This document shows positions 36,889 through 44,630 of a DNA stretch of 64,000 nucleotides, one piece after another. Under the pieces are notes generated by a model, which saw only the letters and a program-made list of their open reading frames with translations, did no database searches and was not told the DNA's origin. Origin of the DNA: Phycisphaeraceae bacterium (lineage in GTDB: Bacteria > Planctomycetota > Phycisphaerae > Phycisphaerales > Phycisphaeraceae); NCBI GenBank assembly GCA_029260655.1, contig JAJDCU010000041.1, forward strand, positions 1-64,000, in the 5' to 3' direction. How positions within the stretch are numbered: the stretch's first letter is position 1; every line of letters starts with the position of its first letter. A program made the translations under genes and the position numbers.

Positions 36889-37022
36889 CCTGCCGCTGAA
36901 ACACTGGATCAGGAAGCGTCCTATTGTCTGCCGTTATCGGCCCTGGGTCAAGCACTTGCCGGCCTTGCCCTCCCCGCCGTAGCGGGCACACAGCCGGTCC
37001 GCACACCCCACCGGGACGCTGG

Positions 37023-37028
37023 TACACT
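37023..37028 (+). promoter_or_regulatory. Possible -10 box of hpt
   Basis: TACACT 6 bases before the hpt ATG, the same hexamer as in the leuL promoter. No good -35. If functional, the mRNA is leaderless. Confidence 0.3.
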
Positions 37029-37034
37029 AACGCC

Positions 37035-37604
37035 ATGCAAGCCGACATCGACCGCGTGCTGATCGACCGCCAGGCCATCGGCCGACGGCTGGACGAGCTG
37101 GCCAAGACCATCGCCGAGGACCTGTCCGCCGAGGCTACAGGCGGGCACGGGGAGATTACCCTTGTCCCGATCCTCACCGGAAGCATCATCTTCCTGGCGG
37201 ACCTGATCCGACGACTCCCGATCCGCATGCAGATCCGGGTCATGAGCGTCACCAGCTATCCCGGCACAGCAACCAGCAGCCGGGGCGCCAGCATCGAAGC
37301 ACAGCTCACCAAGCTCCCGGAGGACCTGAGCAACAACCACATCCTGGTCGTCGACGACATCCTCGACTCGGGCAACACCCTGCGCCTGGTCAACGAAACC
37401 ATCAAGCAGCGCAACCCCGTCAGCCTCCGCACCTGCGTGCTGCTGCGAAAGACCATCCCCTCGGCGATGAGCTTCGAGGTGGACTACGTCGCCTTTGACA
37501 TCCCCGACGAGTTCGTCGTCGGGTACGGGCTTGATTACAACGACTACTACCGCAACCTCCCGGACATCGTCACCCTCAAGAAGCACGTCTACGCAGGCGC
37601 ATGA
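37035..37604 (+). CDS. hpt: Hypoxanthine(-guanine) phosphoribosyltransferase
   Basis: Purine salvage: transfers phosphoribose from PRPP to hypoxanthine or guanine. The PRPP-binding motif is HILVVDDILDSGNTLRLVNE. The N-terminal VPILTGSIIFLADLIRRL and the C-terminal FDIPDEFVVGYGLDYNDYYRNLPDI are the other family hallmarks. 189 residues is standard. ATG 37035 (MQADIDRVLI) is chosen: residues upstream are not family-like. TACACT lies 6 bases before this ATG. Confidence 0.93.
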   Translation: MQADIDRVLIDRQAIGRRLDELAKTIAEDLSAEATGGHGEITLVPILTGSIIFLADLIRRLPIRMQIRVMSVTSYPGTATSSRGASIEAQLTKLPEDLSNNHILVVDDILDSGNTLRLVNETIKQRNPVSLRTCVLLRKTIPSAMSFEVDYVAFDIPDEFVVGYGLDYNDYYRNLPDIVTLKKHVYAGA

Positions 37605-37674
37605 CCCCGCCCCCGGATACACCCCCGGACGCACCCCCGGACACCTCCCGGATCCCTCGGACCCTAAAGCGACC

Positions 37675-38301
37675 ATGACCGCCACCGCCACCGAGCCCCC
37701 CAAACCCCAGACAGCACCTCAACGCCCGGCGTCCCTGCCTCAGGACCACCGCGCCGAGGGGCTGACCGGCGAGAGCAGCGCCGATGAGGCCACCGCCCGC
37801 GCCGCGGGGATGCTCCCGGCGGAACTGCTTCAGCCAGGGGAGATCATCGTCCTGCTGTTAAAGCCCAGCCCGTGGTTCGTCCTGCTCGCACCGTTTCGGA
37901 CACTCGCCGCCATCGTAATCGCCACGCTCATCGCCGACACCGCCGGGACGTACCTCGCACACGGGATCAGCCGGCAGAACATTTTCCTAATCGGCGCGGC
38001 GCTGGTGCTGCTGAGGGTGTTCTGGCAGTTCCTGGAATGGCTCTCACGGGTATACGTGCTGACGGACCAGCGGGTCATCGCCGTCGCAGGGGTCCTGCGG
38101 GTCCGCGTCTTCGAGACCCCGCTGGGAAATATCCAACACACCAACCTGCTGTTTAGCCTACGTGAACGGCTGTTCGCCCTGGGCACCGTCACCTTCGCCA
38201 CCGCAGGCACCGCGGTCACCGAGGCCTACTGGCTGATGCTCGCCAACCCGCTGGAAGTACATCAGAAAATCGTCCAGACACTCAAACGGTATCGGCGGTA
38301 A
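37675..38301 (+). CDS. Membrane protein with bacterial PH (bPH2/YdbS-type) domain
   Basis: 208 residues. A proline-rich N-terminus is followed by two membrane helices (about 65-110, PFRTLAAIVIATLIADTA and IFLIGAALVLLRVFWQFLEW). The C-terminal PH-like domain has YVLTDQRVIAVAGVLRVRVFETPLGNIQH, a pattern diagnostic of YdbS/YdbT and bPH2 proteins. ATG 37675 is used. A longer in-frame extension overlaps hpt and is not credible. Function unknown, probably membrane stress or lipid related. Confidence 0.75.
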   Translation: MTATATEPPKPQTAPQRPASLPQDHRAEGLTGESSADEATARAAGMLPAELLQPGEIIVLLLKPSPWFVLLAPFRTLAAIVIATLIADTAGTYLAHGISRQNIFLIGAALVLLRVFWQFLEWLSRVYVLTDQRVIAVAGVLRVRVFETPLGNIQHTNLLFSLRERLFALGTVTFATAGTAVTEAYWLMLANPLEVHQKIVQTLKRYRR

Positions 38302-38325
38302 GCGCGCGATCGTTCTCGGTTGGAC

Positions 38326-38748
38326 TCAACTGGCTTCTTTGAGCGCCGCAGAGCGGATGTAATCTGAAATACCCCGGAAACCCTGCCGCTGGGCCGCCTC
38401 TTCCAGACGCAGCTTCTCTTCTTCTGTCACGCGGATGTTGACCTGGGCGGTGCGCTTCTCGGACGTGTTGGGCACCGGGGGTTTCTGGCCTGTCTCCAGC
38501 ATGACGGCGACCGCAACAGTGAGCGCCTCGATCGTTTCGGCGGCGCACTTGGCGACCGTCTTGCCGTCCGCCATGACCATTGGCATTTCGACCGAACGAC
38601 CCAGGTAGCCGACATCAGGTTCTTTCTGAATAATCAACCTGTATCCCGAGGCGATCTCCCCCGCCCGCTTCCATACACCGGCATCAAACGAGGCATCAAG
38701 TGCCCGCTTGCCCGTCTTCTTCGAGTTTTTTCTTGAGTTCACGGACAT
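38326..38748 (-). CDS. hicB: HicB-family antitoxin with C-terminal RHH DNA-binding domain
   Basis: 140 residues. The HicB core runs from GYRLIIQKEPDVGYLGRSVE through AKCAAETIEALTVAVAVMLE and GQKPPVP. The C-terminus (TAQVNIRVTEEEKLRLEEAA, then GISDYIRSAAL) is a ribbon-helix-helix that would bind the operator at 39045-39062. It overlaps the 3' end of hicA by 53 bases, giving tight toxin-antitoxin coupling with the toxin first. Confidence 0.85.
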   Translation of the reverse strand: MSVNSRKNSKKTGKRALDASFDAGVWKRAGEIASGYRLIIQKEPDVGYLGRSVEMPMVMADGKTVAKCAAETIEALTVAVAVMLETGQKPPVPNTSEKRTAQVNIRVTEEEKLRLEEAAQRQGFRGISDYIRSAALKEAS

Positions 38749-38902
38749 AAATGTATTTCACCTTCTGACGATGTACCGGGATACTGATCGGCGTTTCGCC
38801 ATCCTTGGTGAAAATATGATGCGAGCCTCTGATCCGGCCGCATATCCATCCGTGGGATTCAAGGAGTTTCCTGACTTCTGAGAAACGTACGTCACTGGGC
38901 AT
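38696..38902 (-). CDS. hicA: HicA-family mRNA interferase toxin
   Basis: 68 residues, double-stranded RNA-binding-like fold. FSEVRKLLESHGWICGRIRGSHHIFT holds the catalytic His of the GSHH motif, followed by ISIPVHRQKVKYIYVRELKKKL. The normal size and the family start MPSDVRFSEV fix ATG 38902. The frame is open upstream to GTG 39034, where the promoter would start transcription, so an N-terminally extended 112-residue product from a leaderless message cannot be excluded. Toxin lies upstream of antitoxin. Confidence 0.88.
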   Translation of the reverse strand: MPSDVRFSEVRKLLESHGWICGRIRGSHHIFTKDGETPISIPVHRQKVKYIYVRELKKKLEEDGQAGT

Positions 38903-38919
38903 AGCTAGACTCCAAGCGT

Positions 38920-39026
38920 ACGAAAACCCTACCAGCATCCCATACATGCTAGTTCTTGCGGCCACGCAAAATACAAGGGGTTTTCGTCCCGCTAGAGCCC
39001 GAGGGTAATAAAACGCTGCGTGGCCG
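38920..39026 (-). promoter_or_regulatory. Interlocked inverted repeats (pseudoknot-type) in the hicAB leader
   Basis: Two perfect inverted repeats interleave: ACGAAAACCC (38920-38929) with 38978-38987 (10 bp), and CGGCCACGC (38959-38967) with 39018-39026 (9 bp). In the order A-B-A'-B' the RNA can form a pseudoknot or two alternative hairpins. A small hairpin (AGCAT/ATGCT) sits in one loop at 38934-38950. Located between the promoter and hicA. Confidence 0.65.
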
Positions 39027-39043
39027 ACTTTCACCGCACTATT

Positions 39044-39071
39044 AGTATAGCACAGGCTATACGCCTGTCAA
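39044..39071 (-). promoter_or_regulatory. hicAB promoter with palindromic operator
   Basis: Minus strand TTGACA (39066-39071), a 16-base spacer, and TATACT (39044-39049), overlapping the hisD stop. The palindrome GTATAG-N6-CTATAC (39045-39062) covers the -10 box, a likely operator for HicB or the HicAB complex. Confidence 0.8.
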
Positions 39072-40393
39072 CCCCTGGCCCGCGCGGAGTGGGCGTGGCC
39101 GTCCAGGCCCTCGGCTTCGGCCATACGGGCGATGTGGTCGACCGCGATCTTGGGCATGCCGTCGCGGTAGGCGACCGTGCCGGCACGCTTCAGGAAGGTG
39201 TAGACGCTGACACCGCTGGTGAAGCGCGCGGTGGTGGCGGTCGGCAGGCAGTGGCTTGGGCCGGCGTAGTAGTCCCCGGCGGCGACCGGGGTGGCGTCGC
39301 CTAAGAACACCTCCCCGCCGTGGCGGACTTTCGCCAGCAGCGCGTCGGGGTCGGCGACCGCGAGGTTCACGTGCTCGGCGGCGAAACGGTTGGCGACCAA
39401 CGCCGCTTCACCGATATCTTTGACCAGCACGGCGCAGGACTCGTTCTCCAACGCGCGCACGATCGCGTCTTGCCGATTGCGTTGACCGAGCTGGCTCTTC
39501 ACTTTCCCAACGATCTTGTCCAGCACCTCGCGCGACCAGACGATAAGGAAACACTTGCCCGGGTCGTGCTCGGCCTGGGCGATCAGGTCCGACGCCACAC
39601 GCACGGGGTCCGCGGTGTCGTCGGCGATCGTGACGATCTCGCTGGGCCCATAGAACCCGTCGATCCCGACCGCGCCATTGACCTGCGCCTTGGCGAGTTG
39701 GCCGTAGACGTTGCCGGGCCCGGCGATCATGTCGACCGGCTCGACCGTGTCGGTCCCGAACGCCAGCGCCGCGACAGCCTCCGCGCCGCCGACGCGGTAG
39801 ACCTTGTCGATCCCCAATAGATGCGCCGTCGCCAGAACGATCGGTGAGATGTCGTGCGGCGCATCGTCATCCCCCTCGCGCCGGGTCGGCAGCGGGTGGG
39901 CGACACTGATCCGCTTGGGGTCGACGCCCGCAACGATCGCGGGGACGGCGAGCATGATAAGTGTCGAGAATAAAACCGCCGTGCCGCCGGGGACGCTCAG
40001 CCCCACGCTGTCGACCGGGGTGAAGCGCAGCCCAAGCTCCGCCCCGCCGATCGTGATCGGGTCGACGGGCTTGGGCATGACGTGCTGCTGGTACGCGCGG
40101 ACCTGATCGATAGCGGTCTTGATCGCTTGAAAAAGATCGGCATCAACAAGCTTGGACGCTCCGGCCAGCTCGCCCTGGCTGACTTGCAGGCGGTCGGGGG
40201 TGAAGCCGGGATCGCTGAACTTGCAGACGTAGCGCACCAAGGCCCGGTCCCCGTCGGCGCGTACGTCGGCGATGATATTGGACACGACCGACACGACCTC
40301 GCCGCCTGCCCCGGCGGTTGCGCGCAGCCGATCGAGACAGGCATTCAGAGCCGCCTGACCTTGCGGGGTATCGAGTTCAAAAACCGGTAGCAT
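39068..40393 (-). CDS. hisD: Histidinol dehydrogenase
   Basis: Last step of histidine biosynthesis: NAD-dependent oxidation of histidinol to histidine. Features are VGLSVPGGTAVLFSTLIMLAVPA, GIDKVYRVGGAEAVAALAFGT, the metal-binding IDGFYGPSEIVTIAD, QAEHDP (His-Gln of the active site), AEHVN, and the metal site GPSHCLPT near the end. 441 residues matches HisD. It has its own extended -10 promoter 55 bases upstream. The terminal codons overlap the hicAB promoter. Confidence 0.95.
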   Translation of the reverse strand: MLPVFELDTPQGQAALNACLDRLRATAGAGGEVVSVVSNIIADVRADGDRALVRYVCKFSDPGFTPDRLQVSQGELAGASKLVDADLFQAIKTAIDQVRAYQQHVMPKPVDPITIGGAELGLRFTPVDSVGLSVPGGTAVLFSTLIMLAVPAIVAGVDPKRISVAHPLPTRREGDDDAPHDISPIVLATAHLLGIDKVYRVGGAEAVAALAFGTDTVEPVDMIAGPGNVYGQLAKAQVNGAVGIDGFYGPSEIVTIADDTADPVRVASDLIAQAEHDPGKCFLIVWSREVLDKIVGKVKSQLGQRNRQDAIVRALENESCAVLVKDIGEAALVANRFAAEHVNLAVADPDALLAKVRHGGEVFLGDATPVAAGDYYAGPSHCLPTATTARFTSGVSVYTFLKRAGTVAYRDGMPKIAVDHIARMAEAEGLDGHAHSARARG

Positions 40394-40449
40394 CGTGCGC
40401 CTTTTTCTCTGTGTGAAACCGACGAAGCGATCGCCGGGCCAAGCGGGGA

Positions 40450-40458
40450 ATTATAACA
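40450..40458 (-). promoter_or_regulatory. Extended -10 promoter of hisD
   Basis: Minus strand TGTTATAAT (40450-40458), a perfect TATAAT with the extended TGn, 57 bases before the hisD start and just past the dprA stop. The -35 region has no clear match. Confidence 0.5.
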
Positions 40459-40466
40459 AGATGGCC

Positions 40467-41636
40467 CTATGGCGAGCGTTTTCGAGAAAACAACCCGCCC
40501 TGCCTGCTCACCGCGCCGCGGACCTCAAGCATGGTCAGCTCGGCCTGGACGCTCTGGATCGGCAGGCCGGTCCACGCCACGAGTTGATCGAGTGAGCTGG
40601 GACCGCTTAGCGCGTCGACGATCTTCTTTTGAGCTTCTGTAAGCCCCATGTCCTGGGTCGGCCGATCGGGTGAGTCATCATCGGTATCGCGGCCTGGTTG
40701 ATTGTCCAGCCCGACCTTGAGCATCTGCCCGGCTTCGCCCAGGGCGTCCAGGACATCGCCGGGGTTGGTCACCAGGGTGGCCCAGCCCTCGCGGATGATC
40801 TTGTGGCAGCCGGCGGAGGCCTTGGCGTCGACCCGGCCGGGGACGGCCATCAATTCGCGGTGGTGCTCCTCGACCGCCAGCCTGGCTGTGATCAACGCGC
40901 CGCTGCGCAGCGCGGCCTCGACGACCAGCACACCAAGCGACAGCCCGGAGATGATCCGGTTGCGCCTTGGGAAGTTTTCCGCCGCTGGGGGGGTCTGCAT
41001 CGGGAACTCGCTGATCACCGCGCCGCGGCTGGCGTCTGGCTCGGCGATCTCATCGAACAATTCAGCGTGATCGTGCGGATACGGTTTGGCCAGGCCCGAT
41101 CCGATCACGGCGATCGTCCTGCCGGCGCAGCGCAAGGCCGCGCGGTGCGCCGCGGCGTCGATCCCGCGTGCCCCCCCGCTGATGATGCACAACCCGCTTT
41201 GGGCGCAGAGGCTGGCGAACCGGTCGGCCTGCTCCCGGCCGTACTGCGAACACTTGCGCGACCCGACGATCCCCAGGGCCAGCGCATCGTCCGCCGCGAT
41301 CTCGCCACGGACCCAAAGCAGCGGCGGCGGGTCGGGGATGTGCTTTAACAGCGTCGGGTATTCCTCATCACTCAGGCCGATCAGGTGGACGCCGTATTGC
41401 TCGATGCTCTCGCGTTCGCGCTGAACAGCATCACTTCGGAGGGTCGTAGCCAGCGCTGCGCGGAGTTGCCTGGCGCGTTGTTGACCTACCTGATTGATCT
41501 GCCCCAGTTGATTTGCCGACGCACCGAGCGTCTCGTCGGCGCTGCCGAAAGATTCGACACACCGCCGGATCGTGACGGTGCCGAACCCAGCCGTCAGCGT
41601 CAGCGCCAACAGCGCATCATGTTCTTCGGTGCGCAT
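40467..41636 (-). CDS. dprA: DNA-processing protein DprA (Smf)
   Basis: Loads RecA onto incoming single-stranded DNA in natural transformation. A helix-hairpin-helix-like N-terminal part (LTLTAGFGTVTIRRCVESFG) precedes the Rossmann DprA domain with LGIVGSRKCSQYGREQADRF, SGGARGIDAAAHRAAL, SEFPMQTPPAAENFPRRNRI and VVEAALRSGALITARLAVE. A winged-helix C-terminus closes the chain (SLDQLVAWTGLPIQSVQAEL). ATG 41636 (MRTEEHDALL) is chosen. The open frame upstream runs across a terminator and is not protein-like. 389 residues, normal length. Confidence 0.93.
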   Translation of the reverse strand: MRTEEHDALLALTLTAGFGTVTIRRCVESFGSADETLGASANQLGQINQVGQQRARQLRAALATTLRSDAVQRERESIEQYGVHLIGLSDEEYPTLLKHIPDPPPLLWVRGEIAADDALALGIVGSRKCSQYGREQADRFASLCAQSGLCIISGGARGIDAAAHRAALRCAGRTIAVIGSGLAKPYPHDHAELFDEIAEPDASRGAVISEFPMQTPPAAENFPRRNRIISGLSLGVLVVEAALRSGALITARLAVEEHHRELMAVPGRVDAKASAGCHKIIREGWATLVTNPGDVLDALGEAGQMLKVGLDNQPGRDTDDDSPDRPTQDMGLTEAQKKIVDALSGPSSLDQLVAWTGLPIQSVQAELTMLEVRGAVSRQGGLFSRKRSP

Positions 41637-41697
41637 CGTCGGAGTGTAGCAGGAACGATCAACCGCCTTCTTCGCGACAACGGGGACGCGGCGCAAG

Positions 41698-41727
41698 AAA
41701 AAACCCGCCCCGACGCATCGGGACGGG
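41698..41727 (-). terminator. Rho-independent terminator upstream of dprA
   Basis: Minus strand hairpin: CCCG/CGGG and CCCGA/TCGGG arms with one mismatch and loop TGCG, then six T (41698-41703). It terminates a transcript arriving from upstream of dprA. Confidence 0.75.
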
Positions 41728-42052
41728 CGTAGATTGTCGGTCCGGTCGTGGGACTGCCCATCAGCCCCGTCGAGCCGCTTACCGCAGCCCACTCCGGACG
41801 CTCGTACAAAACTCGTTATCCAAAGATCACCTCCGATCAGAAAAGAACCGTTCCAGCCGTCGCCGCCCTCTGGGTCTCCGCTCGCAAAGAACGCAGGCCT
41901 AGATACGGCCGCCGGAGTTCTTCCGCCCCGTAACGTCTTGCGGGGCACCACGCCCGTCGGCGGGAGAGACCTCCACGCCAACGCTCGGTCGGATTCGCCT
42001 GCCTTGATTCGACAGCGGGGTTGTCCCGCGCCCAACCAATCGGTTACGCCGA
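41698..42052 (-). ncRNA. Candidate ~355-nt structured RNA between dprA and 42235
   Basis: The interval is bounded by a promoter (42059-42086) and a U-tract terminator, and has no credible protein: the frame that crosses it lacks protein-like composition. Internal hairpins include GCCCCG-N10-CGGGGC, and a GGAGGTGATC complementary to the 16S 3' end lies at 41826-41835. That sequence precedes a 14-codon TTG-initiated frame (41779-41823) ending in TAA. It resembles neither tmRNA, RNase P nor SRP RNA in the motifs examined. It may be a regulatory RNA or the leader of a tiny peptide. Confidence 0.45.
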
Positions 42053-42058
42053 CAGTTA

Positions 42059-42086
42059 ATTATCGTTCAGTTGGCGGAAAGATCAA
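42059..42086 (-). promoter_or_regulatory. Promoter of the candidate RNA
   Basis: Minus strand TTGATC (42081-42086), a 16-base spacer, and GATAAT (42059-42064), in an AT-rich stretch. Confidence 0.55.
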
Positions 42087-42167
42087 TGGTTTTTTGCAAA
42101 AAAATCTGACGCGATGCCGCAAGCGGTTTTTTCTCGGCGATATCCACTTTATCGCGGTTGCCGTAAG

Positions 42168-42196
42168 AAAAACCCACGGCCAATAAGACCGTGGGG
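42168..42196 (-). terminator. Terminator downstream of the 42235-42705 gene
   Basis: CCCACGG (42173-42179) pairs with CCGTGGG (42189-42195). Minus-strand reading gives TTTTT (42168-42172) right after the hairpin, 39 bases past the stop at 42235. Separates this gene from the candidate RNA promoter. Confidence 0.8.
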
Positions 42197-42234
42197 CGTT
42201 TTGGTTGTTTGGGCTAATCCGCGCTATTGCGGTG

Positions 42235-42705
42235 TCAGGCGTTACCGGCCTGCTGCGCCATGAGGATCTTGTGCCGGCGCTTGATCAGGTCCATCAGGTG
42301 CTCGGTTTCTGTCACAGCCGAGGGTGTCCAGACGGCCCAGTGGATATCCACGGCCCGCTTGGACACGCGGATGGCGTCACGGATGTACCGGTTAAGTCTT
42401 TTCAACGGGAGCTTTTCCACGGTCGCCGGCTTCAGCGGGATGCACAGCACCGGGGTCTCGGGGTTGGGCACGAGGTAGGCCAGGGTGTCGATCAGTTTGC
42501 CATCCGTGCCGTAAAGCGAAAACTGCAGCGTCCACTTCCACGCCGAGCCGTGCCAGATGAGGGTCTGATGCACACCCGGGTAGGCGTTGATCTTCTTGAT
42601 CAGGATGTCCACGACCTTGCGGCGCTGCTCCTCGATGGGGTCGAGCAATTGCTTGACCTGAGGCTGGGACCAGCGATCTTCCCACGGGCTGCATACCTCG
42701 TACAT
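42235..42705 (-). CDS. Hypothetical protein, possibly DUF3788-like
   Basis: 156 residues from ATG 42705 (MYEVCSPWED). TTG 42762 would add 19. The sequence has an alpha-beta character: LLDPIEEQRRKVVDILIKKI, SAWKWTLQFSLYGTDGKLIDTLAYLVPNPE and LCIPLKPATVEKLPLKRLNRY. The WKWTLQF...LAYLVPNPE...IPLKP pattern is reminiscent of small domains that bind nothing obvious. No catalytic motif is visible. Followed by a good terminator, so it is a separate unit. Confidence 0.6.
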   Translation of the reverse strand: MYEVCSPWEDRWSQPQVKQLLDPIEEQRRKVVDILIKKINAYPGVHQTLIWHGSAWKWTLQFSLYGTDGKLIDTLAYLVPNPETPVLCIPLKPATVEKLPLKRLNRYIRDAIRVSKRAVDIHWAVWTPSAVTETEHLMDLIKRRHKILMAQQAGNA

Positions 42706-42921
42706 GATAGAACTCGTTGCGGTCAATCTAGCGAACTCCTGCGTGGGGAACCAGTCGTGCAAAGGGCTTGGTCATCGGCGGCCGGCATGCTGATCATGCC
42801 TGGGCCAATGTTTGTCCCTGCCATGAACCGACACCCACTACTACACGACTACCCCGGGCTTAAGGTTAGGTATCATCATGTCTTAAAGGCCGATACGTCA
42901 TCAAACCCAACCTGGTATTGT

Positions 42922-42960
42922 GTCCGGGGTCGGCAGATCAGGCTCGGATCGGCCCCGGAC
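42922..42960. repeat. 8-bp inverted repeat with 23-base loop
   Basis: GTCCGGGG (42922-42929) and CCCCGGAC (42953-42960), in the gap (42763-43041) between the hypothetical gene at 42235 and the glycosyltransferase. No other feature is seen in this gap. Confidence 0.4.
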
Positions 42961-43041
42961 AGTTTACAGATGACAGACGATCAACCATCATATCCAAACC
43001 CGAGAAAATAGCAAACGCACTCAATCTCCACTCTGACTTAA

Positions 43042-43776
43042 ATGATTGATCTATCACTACTTAGCCCTGATAGTATGCCTGATGGGCCTGATACGCGCCC
43101 GGCGGTGGTGGTGATGGCCAAAAGGCCGATCCCCGGACGCGTTAAAACACGCCTTACCAGTAGGTTATCCCCTTTCGGTGCGGCCTGCGTCCATGCGGCG
43201 ATGCTCGAGTGTGTGCTTCAGCGGACGCTCATGCACCTGCCGGGCCGGCACATCCTGGCGCTGTGTGACACAGCAGATCACGGGCTGGAATCGACCGACC
43301 CCGGGCTTGCGGTCGCTGTTCCCCCGGGCTGGGAGGTCGTGGACCAGGGCTCCGGGGACCTGGGGATGCGTCTGGAGCACATCTGGCGGACGATCGGGCA
43401 GGGCCAAGCCGTGTTCTTCGGGGTCGACAGCCCGGATATCCCGCCCTCGGCCTTGCAAACCGTCTGGGAAGCCCTCGAGCAGGCCGACGCCGCCATCGGG
43501 CCTGTCGGGGACGGCGGGTACTGGTGCCTGACCGCCAAGCGATACGCCCCACCGCTACTCACCGGCATCGACTGGGGGACTTCAGCGGTGTACCATCAGA
43601 CGCACGATGCCGCACGGGAAGCGGGCCTGACTCTCCGCGACCTGCCCCCCTGGCACGATGTAGACACGCCCGATGACCTCTTGGCGCTGAGTGAGCGCCT
43701 CACACAGGCCCGCGAGCCGGCGTTGACCCAGCTTCGATCCCGATTGGACCCGACCGTCAAGGACCTGACCCGATGA
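43042..43776 (+). CDS. TIGR04282/COG3222-type glycosyltransferase
   Basis: 244 residues. The nucleotide-binding start AVVVMAKRPIPGRVKTRL is diagnostic of the family. FFGVDSPDIPPSAL carries the DxD-like motif, and AAIGPVGDGGYWCLTAKRY is followed by WHDVDTPDDL. The family is an A-type glycosyltransferase with links to arsenosugar or other small-molecule glycosylation. The acceptor here is unknown. The start could also be ATG 43075. The stop overlaps the response regulator by 4 bases. Confidence 0.85.
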   Translation: MIDLSLLSPDSMPDGPDTRPAVVVMAKRPIPGRVKTRLTSRLSPFGAACVHAAMLECVLQRTLMHLPGRHILALCDTADHGLESTDPGLAVAVPPGWEVVDQGSGDLGMRLEHIWRTIGQGQAVFFGVDSPDIPPSALQTVWEALEQADAAIGPVGDGGYWCLTAKRYAPPLLTGIDWGTSAVYHQTHDAAREAGLTLRDLPPWHDVDTPDDLLALSERLTQAREPALTQLRSRLDPTVKDLTR

Positions 43777-44339
43777 ACCGACCCGATCAGGACACCCCCC
43801 AGGCATCCGCCGGATCACCCCCCGGCTCCCCACCCGCCGACGCACCCAGCCCAAGCGACCAGGAGTTCGACCTCAGTGAATCCGTCATCCTCGTCGTCGA
43901 TGACAACCAGCAGAACGTCGAACTCATCCAGGCCTACCTCGACGACCTGCCCTGCAACGTCCTCACCGCGTTCGACGGCCTCGAGGCCATCAAACTCATC
44001 GAAGACACCGACCAGCCGACCCCCGACCTGATCCTGCTGGACGTGATGATGCCCAGGATGTCCGGCTTCGACGTCTGCAAGAAACTCAAAGACGATCCCA
44101 AAACCCGAACCATCCCGATCATGATGGTCACCGCCTTGAACGAGCTAGGCGACATCGAGCGCGGCGTCGAGTCCGGCACCGACGACTTCGTCACCAAACC
44201 CGTCAACAAGCTCGAACTGATCACCCGCGTAAAATCTCTGCTGCGCGTCCGCCACCTCAAGCGCGAACTGGACCGCACCGAAGCCTACATCAAAGACATC
44301 GAACGCATCGAAGGCCGCGGCGGCGAAGCCAACGACTGA
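43773..44339 (+). CDS. Response regulator (REC domain only)
   Basis: 188 residues. A proline-rich N-terminal tail (about 35) precedes a receiver domain: acidic pair VILVVDDNQQN, phosphorylated Asp in LILLDVMMPRMSGFDV, Thr in MMVTALNE and Lys in DDFVTKPVNKLEL. The chain ends in a short helix and charged tail with no output domain. Probably signals by protein contacts. Translationally coupled to the glycosyltransferase, which is an unusual partner. Confidence 0.9.
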   Translation: MNRPDQDTPQASAGSPPGSPPADAPSPSDQEFDLSESVILVVDDNQQNVELIQAYLDDLPCNVLTAFDGLEAIKLIEDTDQPTPDLILLDVMMPRMSGFDVCKKLKDDPKTRTIPIMMVTALNELGDIERGVESGTDDFVTKPVNKLELITRVKSLLRVRHLKRELDRTEAYIKDIERIEGRGGEAND

Positions 44340-44379
44340 CACCCACCCGCCTTCCCTCCATCCCCACACTCCCCGCGCG

Positions 44380-44403
44380 AAGCGCCGCGACTTGTCGCGC
44401 TCA
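44380..44403. repeat. Palindromic repeat CGAAGCG...GCGACTTGTCGC, third copy
   Basis: Shares the block CGAAGCG[G/C]CGCGACTTGTCGCG with 23902-23923. The central GCGACTTGTCGC is a 5-bp palindrome. Lies in the 3' gap after the response regulator, where it may act as a hairpin terminator. Confidence 0.5.
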
Positions 44404-44495
44404 CCCCCGCCCATCCGCACCGCCCCCTCTGTCAATTTGGGCGGCCTCATAAAAAGCTCCGGCCGCTGAAACCTCCACGGCGGGCAAGGATGGGG

Positions 44496-44544
44496 GATTC
44501 AATAGCATAAATTGCTTGAACTACCGCCGCCCGCGCGGTACCTT
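44496..44544 (+). promoter_or_regulatory. Promoter element 1 of the PEP-CTERM cassette family
   Basis: The block GATTCAATAGCATAAATTGC (44496-44515) runs directly into a -35 TTGAAC (44516-44521). A 17-base spacer and -10 TACCTT (44539-44544) follow. The block is shared with 46575 and 48621, each upstream of a secreted PEP-CTERM gene. Confidence 0.65.
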
Positions 44545-44630
44545 CATACCTACCGTTTCCGCCGCCTCACATGATCCCAAGCCGACGGAACACCCGCCAG
44601 ATACGATCCTTTTCACTGAAGCTACGGCAC

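Noticed and set aside
38902-39034. Longer HicA starting at GTG 39034
   Set aside because: HicA proteins are about 60-70 residues; the family start MPSDVRFSEV is at 38902. Kept only as an alternative.
41637-42035. N-terminal extension of DprA up to 42035
   Set aside because: The extension crosses a U-tract terminator and is Arg/Ser-rich noise; DprA begins MRTEEHDALL.
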